From the NCBI GenBank assembly GCA_027307405.1, contig DAHUXA010000018.1, forward strand, positions 1-36,941: a stretch of 36,941 bases of DNA, in the 5' to 3' direction. The notes below the pieces were generated by a model. That model saw only the letters and a list, made by a program, of their open reading frames with translations. It was not told where the DNA came from and searched no databases. This DNA comes from Hyphomicrobiales bacterium. GTDB lineage: Bacteria; Pseudomonadota; Alphaproteobacteria; Rhizobiales; Xanthobacteraceae. Shown here in pieces: positions 32,872 through 36,941 of this stretch. A program made the translations under genes and the position numbers. Each line of letters begins with the position of its first letter. The stretch's first letter is position 1.

Positions 32872-34521
32872 TCACATATTCGGGTAATTTGGGCCGCCGC
32901 CACCCTCAGGCGGAACCCAGGTGATGTTTTGATTGGGGTCCTTGATGTCACAGGTTTTGCAGTGGACGCAATTTTGGGCGTTGATCACGAACTTTGGGCT
33001 GCCTGATTCCTCCACCCATTCATAAACGCCGGCCGGGCAATAACGCGCTGAAGGACCAGCGAATACGTCATGCTCGGATTTCTTCTGTAGCGCCAAATCG
33101 GCGACATGCAGGTGAACCGGCTGGTCCTCTTCATGATTGGTGTTGGACAAAAAAACCGAAGAAAGCCGGTCGAATGTCAGTTTGCCATCAGGTTTCGGAT
33201 AGGCCACCGGCGTACGTTCGGATGCCGGCTTCAGAGTGGCATAGTCCGGCTTGCCATGTTTGAGCGTCCCGAGCACTGAAAAGCCAAATGTATTCGTCCA
33301 CATGTCGAGCCCGCCGAGCGCAATGCCTGCGAGTGTGCCGAATTTCGACCACAGTGGCTTGGCGTTGCGCACCCTCCATAAATCTTTGCCGATCGCCGAG
33401 GCACGCCAGTTCGCTTCATACTCCGCCAATTCGTCGTGACTGCGGCCAGCGGAAAGTGCGGCCGCGGCAGCTTCTGCCGCCATCATCCCTGACAGCATCG
33501 CATTGTGGCTACCCTTGATGCGCGGCACGTTCATGAAGCCAGCGTCGCACCCGATCAGGACCCCGCCGGGAAACGACAATTTCGGCACTGACTGGTAACC
33601 GCCCTCCGTTAGCGCACGCGCGCCATAGGCGAGCCTCTTTCCACCGGCGAAAGTGTCGCGCACCAGAGGATGGGTCTTGAATCGCTGGAATTCCTCGAAC
33701 GGCGAGAGATACGGATTGGAATAGTTGAGGTGGAGCACGAAGCCGACCGACACCAAATTGTCGTCGAGGTGATAGAGAAACGAGCCGCCGCCAGTCGAAT
33801 TGTCGAGGGGCCAGCCGAAAGTGTGCTGCACAAGGCCCTTGCGGTATTTCTCCGGCGCGACTTGCCAAAGCTCTTTCAGACCAAGCCCAAATTTCTGCGG
33901 CTCCCGCTCATTCGCCAGACCGAACTTCGCAATCAATTGTTTGCCGAGATTGCCGCGGGCGCCTTCGGCTAACAAAGTGTATTTCGCGCGCAATTCCATG
34001 CCGCGTGTGAAATTATCCTTAGGCTCGCCATTCTTGCCGACGCCCATATCGCCGGTGGCAACCCCCGCGACAGCACCATTTGCGTCAAAAAGAACTTCCG
34101 TTGCGGCAAAGCCCGGATAAATCTCGACACCGAGACTTTCGGCTTTTGTCGCCAGCCAGCGGCAGACACTCCCGAGCGAAACAATGTAGTTGCCGTGATT
34201 GCTCATCAACGGCGGCATCATAAAATTGGGCAGGCGCAGCGCGCTATCAGGCGAAAGATAGTAAAAGCGATCGTCGGTGACGGCGGTTTTGATCGGCGTG
34301 TCTTCAGAACGCCAATCCGGAAGGAGACGATCGATCCCGACTGGATCGATGACGGCGCCGGAAAGAATATGGGCGCCGACCTCCGAGCCCTTCTCCACCA
34401 CGACAACGGAAATATCTGAATTGATCTGCTTGAGGCGGATAGCGGCAGCGAGCCCGGCGGGTCCGGCGCCCACAACCACCACATCGAATTCCATTGCCTC
34501 GCGGGCGGGCAGCTCGGCCAT
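32872..34521 (-). CDS. Electron transfer flavoprotein-ubiquinone oxidoreductase (ETF-QO)
   Basis: 549-residue membrane-bound flavoprotein that passes electrons from ETF to ubiquinone during fatty-acid and amino-acid oxidation. The FAD motif VVVVGAGPAGLAAAIRL is near the N-terminus. The C-terminal [4Fe-4S] domain has a first Cys in RYCPAGVYEW and the cluster Cys-x2-Cys-x2-Cys in NCVHCKTCDIKDP. The ATG at 34521 has AGGAG 6 bases upstream; an in-frame ATG at 34557 is rejected. Divergent from the uracil-DNA glycosylase gene. ETF genes are not in the window. Confidence 0.97.
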   Translation of the reverse strand: MAELPAREAMEFDVVVVGAGPAGLAAAIRLKQINSDISVVVVEKGSEVGAHILSGAVIDPVGIDRLLPDWRSEDTPIKTAVTDDRFYYLSPDSALRLPNFMMPPLMSNHGNYIVSLGSVCRWLATKAESLGVEIYPGFAATEVLFDANGAVAGVATGDMGVGKNGEPKDNFTRGMELRAKYTLLAEGARGNLGKQLIAKFGLANEREPQKFGLGLKELWQVAPEKYRKGLVQHTFGWPLDNSTGGGSFLYHLDDNLVSVGFVLHLNYSNPYLSPFEEFQRFKTHPLVRDTFAGGKRLAYGARALTEGGYQSVPKLSFPGGVLIGCDAGFMNVPRIKGSHNAMLSGMMAAEAAAAALSAGRSHDELAEYEANWRASAIGKDLWRVRNAKPLWSKFGTLAGIALGGLDMWTNTFGFSVLGTLKHGKPDYATLKPASERTPVAYPKPDGKLTFDRLSSVFLSNTNHEEDQPVHLHVADLALQKKSEHDVFAGPSARYCPAGVYEWVEESGSPKFVINAQNCVHCKTCDIKDPNQNITWVPPEGGGGPNYPNM

Positions 34522-34596
34522 GAGAGTCTCCTTGGCCAATTGTCCACTTTTGCACACGGGGCGGCAATCGCGGAGAGCTCATGCTAATGTGCATAA

Positions 34597-35406
34597 ATGA
34601 CGGCGACCCGCGATAGACCGGCACGCGACCTGCTCGACTTCTACACCGAGGCCGGCGTCGACGCGCTCTTGGGTGAAGACCCGGTTGACCGTTTTGCGAC
34701 AGCAGAAGCGCCCACGCCCCGCGTTCGCGTGGCACCTGGGGTCACATCGCCTCCCGCGCCTGAAATCAAGGCCCGCGCGGCGACGCCGGCACCGCCCGCC
34801 CCCGATGAAGCTGCCATGGCGGCCCGTGGCGCGGCAAAAAGCGCAAAAACGCTCGATGAGCTACGCGCCATTCTCGGCAAATTCGAAGGTTGCGCCTTGA
34901 AAGCCACGGCGACGCAGCTTGTCTTCGCCGACGGCAATCCGTCGGCAAGGCTGATGTTGGTTGGCGAAGCCCCGGGCCGTGACGAAGACATTGAGGGCCT
35001 GCCCTTCGTCGGCCGCTCGGGCAAATTGCTCGACCGTATGTTGGCGGCGATCGGCTTCGATCGCGCCTCTGTTTACATCGCCAACATCGTGCCCTGGCGG
35101 CCACCAGGCAATCGCACGCCGACGCCACAAGAATCGCAAATCTGCCTGCCTTTCATCCTGCGTCAGATCGAACTTGCCGATCCTGACATCCTGGTCTGCC
35201 TCGGCGGCCCTTCGGCGCAGGCCCTGCTCGGGATTAAAGATGGCATCACCAAAACGCGCGGGCGCTGGTTCACTTTTGACACGGGCAAGCGCGAAATCCA
35301 CGCCATGCCAACTTTCCATCCCGCGTTTCTGTTGCGCAGCCCGCTGCAGAAGCGTTTCGCCTGGCGTGACTTCCTGGCGATCAAAAAGGCGCTCGATCAG
35401 CGGTAA
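34597..35406 (+). CDS. Uracil-DNA glycosylase of the Bradyrhizobium-type class (cysteine-poor)
   Basis: 269-residue uracil-DNA glycosylase-superfamily enzyme. Residues 1-100 are low-complexity and Pro/Ala-rich, followed by the UDG fold. Motif A is GEAPGRDEDIEG and PFVGRSGKLLDRML; motif B is HPAFLLRSP. Family 4/5 enzymes normally use four Cys for an iron-sulfur cluster; here only three Cys occur in total (FEGC, QIC and LVC) and the usual N-terminal C-x2-C is absent (FEGCALK). A separate Bradyrhizobium uracil-DNA glycosylase class with broad specificity has been described (recalled, not checked) and this may belong to it. Substrate scope is inferred. Confidence 0.88.
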   Translation: MTATRDRPARDLLDFYTEAGVDALLGEDPVDRFATAEAPTPRVRVAPGVTSPPAPEIKARAATPAPPAPDEAAMAARGAAKSAKTLDELRAILGKFEGCALKATATQLVFADGNPSARLMLVGEAPGRDEDIEGLPFVGRSGKLLDRMLAAIGFDRASVYIANIVPWRPPGNRTPTPQESQICLPFILRQIELADPDILVCLGGPSAQALLGIKDGITKTRGRWFTFDTGKREIHAMPTFHPAFLLRSPLQKRFAWRDFLAIKKALDQR

Positions 35407-35579
35407 GCGATCAGAATCGCGCCGACCGCGATCAAGCGTCACCAGAATGATGATGGTGCGGATGAAGGTCGCGAAATCGGCATTGATGTTTTCGACGCCG
35501 ACTTTTGCAAATATGCCGTGAGGGCGGCGAAAAACGCCGATAGTACAGCCCAGACCTGCCACGATGAGATCGGGTTCAT
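35407..35579 (-). pseudogene. Remnant of an EamA-family (DMT) transporter gene, frameshifted and truncated
   Basis: Reading the minus strand from an ATG at 35579 gives SSWQVWAVLSAFFAALTA, the typical start of EamA drug/metabolite transporters. The expected continuation, IFAKVGVENINADFATFIRT, is found in the next frame, consistent with loss of one base near 35516. After IIILVTL a further shift to a hydrophobic frame (IAVGAILIA) is possible. The match then stops at the end of the uracil-DNA glycosylase gene. The ATG overlaps the stop of the purine permease (ATGA), so it was once the next gene in that operon. A sequencing error is an alternative for the first shift. Confidence 0.75.
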
Positions 35580-36934
35580 CCGGCAACCGCAAATTTGATT
35601 GCGAATAGCACAGCAAGTACCACTATGGCTGGCGCGGCGTCCTTGATTTTTCCGCCAATCAGCTTGGCAAGCGTGTATGTGATGAAGCCGAGGCCAATGC
35701 CAGTCGCTATCGAATAGGTCAGCGGCATCGTGATCGCAGTCACCACGGCCGGCGCATATTCAGTTACGTCCTCCCAGTCGACCTCAGCAAGACCGCGGGC
35801 CATGACGCAGGCGACATACAGCAGGGCCGCGGCCGACGCGTAGGCGGGAACCATCCCCGCCAGCGGCGCAAAGAATAGCGCGAGCAGGAAAAACAACCCG
35901 ACGAATGCCGCGGTCAGTCCGGTACGCCCTCCGGCAGAGACGCCGGCGGCACTCTCGATATAGCTGGTGGTCGTTGATGTCCCGATCAGCGCACCGAACA
36001 TCGCGGCGAAACTGTCGGAAATCAGCGCTTCTTTCATGCGGGCAAGCTTGCCGTTCTTCATCAATCCGGTGCGATGAGTAACGCCAATCAATGTGCCGGC
36101 GTTGTCGAACACATCGACGAACAGGATCGAGAACACCACGATGAGAAACGTAAGCTCACTGACACGGGAAAAGTCGAGTTGCAGGAATGTGGGCGCGATC
36201 GACGGCGGCATCGAAATGACGCCCGTGAAATGTGCAAGCCCGAACGGCAGTCCGACCAGCGTGACAGCGAGAATGCCAATTAACGTACCGCCCAGGATCC
36301 GCCGGTAATTGAGACCGGCGATCAACACAAAGCCGAGCAGCATCAGGATCGCTTGCGGATTGGTCAGGTCGCCGAGCGTGACCAGCGTGGCCGGATGGGC
36401 AACGACTACCTTGGCCTCTTCGAGCGCAATAATTCCCAAGAATAGTCCGACGCCAGCCGACACGGCGAGCTTCAAATTCTGCGGAATTGCGTCGATGACG
36501 TATTGCCGTATTCGGAATATCGAGATTAGAAAGAACAGCACGCCCGAGCAGAAAACCGCGGCGAGCGCCTGCTGCCACGAATATTTGTAGGTCAGCACTA
36601 CGGTGAAGGCGAAGAAGGCGTTGATACCCATGCCGGGCGCAAGCGCGATCGGATAATTGGCGTAGAACGCCATGACCAACGTGCTTACCGCCGCGGCGAC
36701 GCAGGTTGCGACGAATACCGCGCCCTGATCCATTCCGGCCTTACCGAGAATGATCGGGTTGACGAACACGATGTAGACCATCGTCAGGAACGTCGTCACG
36801 CCGCCGATCAGCTCGGTTCGGTACGTCGTTCCGCGGGCGCCGATCTCAAACCACCGGTCGATCAAGCCACGCAGCTCGAACAGCCGGCGCTGCATCCGTG
36901 ACGGTGGTTCTGCCGTTATGTCGGGATCGGCCAT
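35576..36934 (-). CDS. NCS2-family purine permease, AzgA-type (hypoxanthine/guanine)
   Basis: 452-residue nucleobase-cation symporter with about 12-14 membrane segments. Characteristic blocks are APGMGINAFFAF, FVDVFDNAGTLIGV, and the signature GTSTTTSYIESAAGVSAGGRTGL, placing it with AzgA-like guanine/hypoxanthine permeases rather than uracil carriers. It begins at the ATG at 36934 and ends overlapping the ATG of the decayed EamA gene. Its upstream neighbour lies outside the window. Purine uptake is well supported; the exact preference is not. Confidence 0.93.
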   Translation of the reverse strand: MADPDITAEPPSRMQRRLFELRGLIDRWFEIGARGTTYRTELIGGVTTFLTMVYIVFVNPIILGKAGMDQGAVFVATCVAAAVSTLVMAFYANYPIALAPGMGINAFFAFTVVLTYKYSWQQALAAVFCSGVLFFLISIFRIRQYVIDAIPQNLKLAVSAGVGLFLGIIALEEAKVVVAHPATLVTLGDLTNPQAILMLLGFVLIAGLNYRRILGGTLIGILAVTLVGLPFGLAHFTGVISMPPSIAPTFLQLDFSRVSELTFLIVVFSILFVDVFDNAGTLIGVTHRTGLMKNGKLARMKEALISDSFAAMFGALIGTSTTTSYIESAAGVSAGGRTGLTAAFVGLFFLLALFFAPLAGMVPAYASAAALLYVACVMARGLAEVDWEDVTEYAPAVVTAITMPLTYSIATGIGLGFITYTLAKLIGGKIKDAAPAIVVLAVLFAIKFAVAG

Positions 36935-36941
36935 GACGGAC

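Noticed and set aside
34861-35616. 251-codon minus-strand frame over the uracil-DNA glycosylase gene
   Set aside because: Most is antisense to the glycosylase; only a short part near 35420-35515 is meaningful, as the second-frame piece of the EamA remnant.
1-36941. CRISPR array, tRNA or rRNA genes, prophage or intact transposase
   Set aside because: No regularly spaced repeats, tRNA-like T-loop contexts, rRNA blocks or phage/transposase proteins were found on either strand by reading; small degenerate cases could be missed.

Overview
The window is about 60% GC, densely packed and has the gene content of an alphaproteobacterial chromosome, most likely order Hyphomicrobiales (Rhizobiales) near Bradyrhizobium, Rhodopseudomonas or Pseudolabrys. 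This is inferred from several small proteins whose sequences I recognise as typical of that group, a TIGR02301-type protein, FixK-type DNA boxes, an ETF-ubiquinone oxidoreductase, a long-chain polyprenyl diphosphate synthase and an unusual uracil-DNA glycosylase. Most of the window is ordinary chromosome. No prophage, intact insertion sequence, CRISPR array, rRNA or tRNA was seen.

Layout. 1-950: 3' part of a GlcD-type FAD-linked oxidase, cut by the window edge. 958-2587: minus-strand operon of an ECF sigma factor, a secreted DUF4142 protein and a periplasmic cupredoxin, with a perfect dyad just upstream. 2655-3413: SRAP-type DNA-protein crosslink protein. 3.5-6.0 kb: the loosest stretch, with small hypothetical genes, a tandem repeat, strong hairpins, a terminator, and a two-gene coiled-coil/cytochrome c unit next to a perfect FNR/FixK box. 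6.0-12.5 kb: housekeeping and maintenance genes (NUDIX hydrolase, TIGR02301 protein, dihydroorotase-like amidohydrolase, a ygfZ-tag-HD operon with ATGA overlaps, a tyrosine-phosphatase-like protein and a PaaI thioesterase). 12.5-17 kb: minus-strand secreted protein, acrylyl-CoA reductase-like enzyme, MFS transporter and SleB cell-wall hydrolase. 17.1-18.5 kb: PAS-MCP chemoreceptor.

18.5-25.4 kb: pyruvate phosphate dikinase, a 47-residue DUF3096 membrane protein, glyS, glyQ and two small membrane proteins. 25.5-28.9 kb: orphan TctC-type binding protein, S49 peptidase, a 48-residue membrane protein, a TrmN6-like methyltransferase and a DUF2007 protein. 29.0-34.5 kb: polyprenyl diphosphate synthase (probable FixK box and -10), ispE, a TPR protein and ETF-QO, which together point to isoprenoid, quinone and electron-transport functions. 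34.6-36.9 kb: Cys-poor uracil-DNA glycosylase, a frameshifted remnant of an EamA transporter gene, and an AzgA-type purine permease.

The observations most worth following are: the ECF/DUF4142/cupredoxin operon with its own operator-like dyad and no anti-sigma gene; two FixK-type boxes, one correctly placed for the quinone-side-chain synthase and one oddly close to the start of the cytochrome unit; the Cys-depleted uracil-DNA glycosylase; the decayed EamA gene; and a candidate small RNA at about 4.4-4.5 kb. I did not find a clear, wholly new multigene system.
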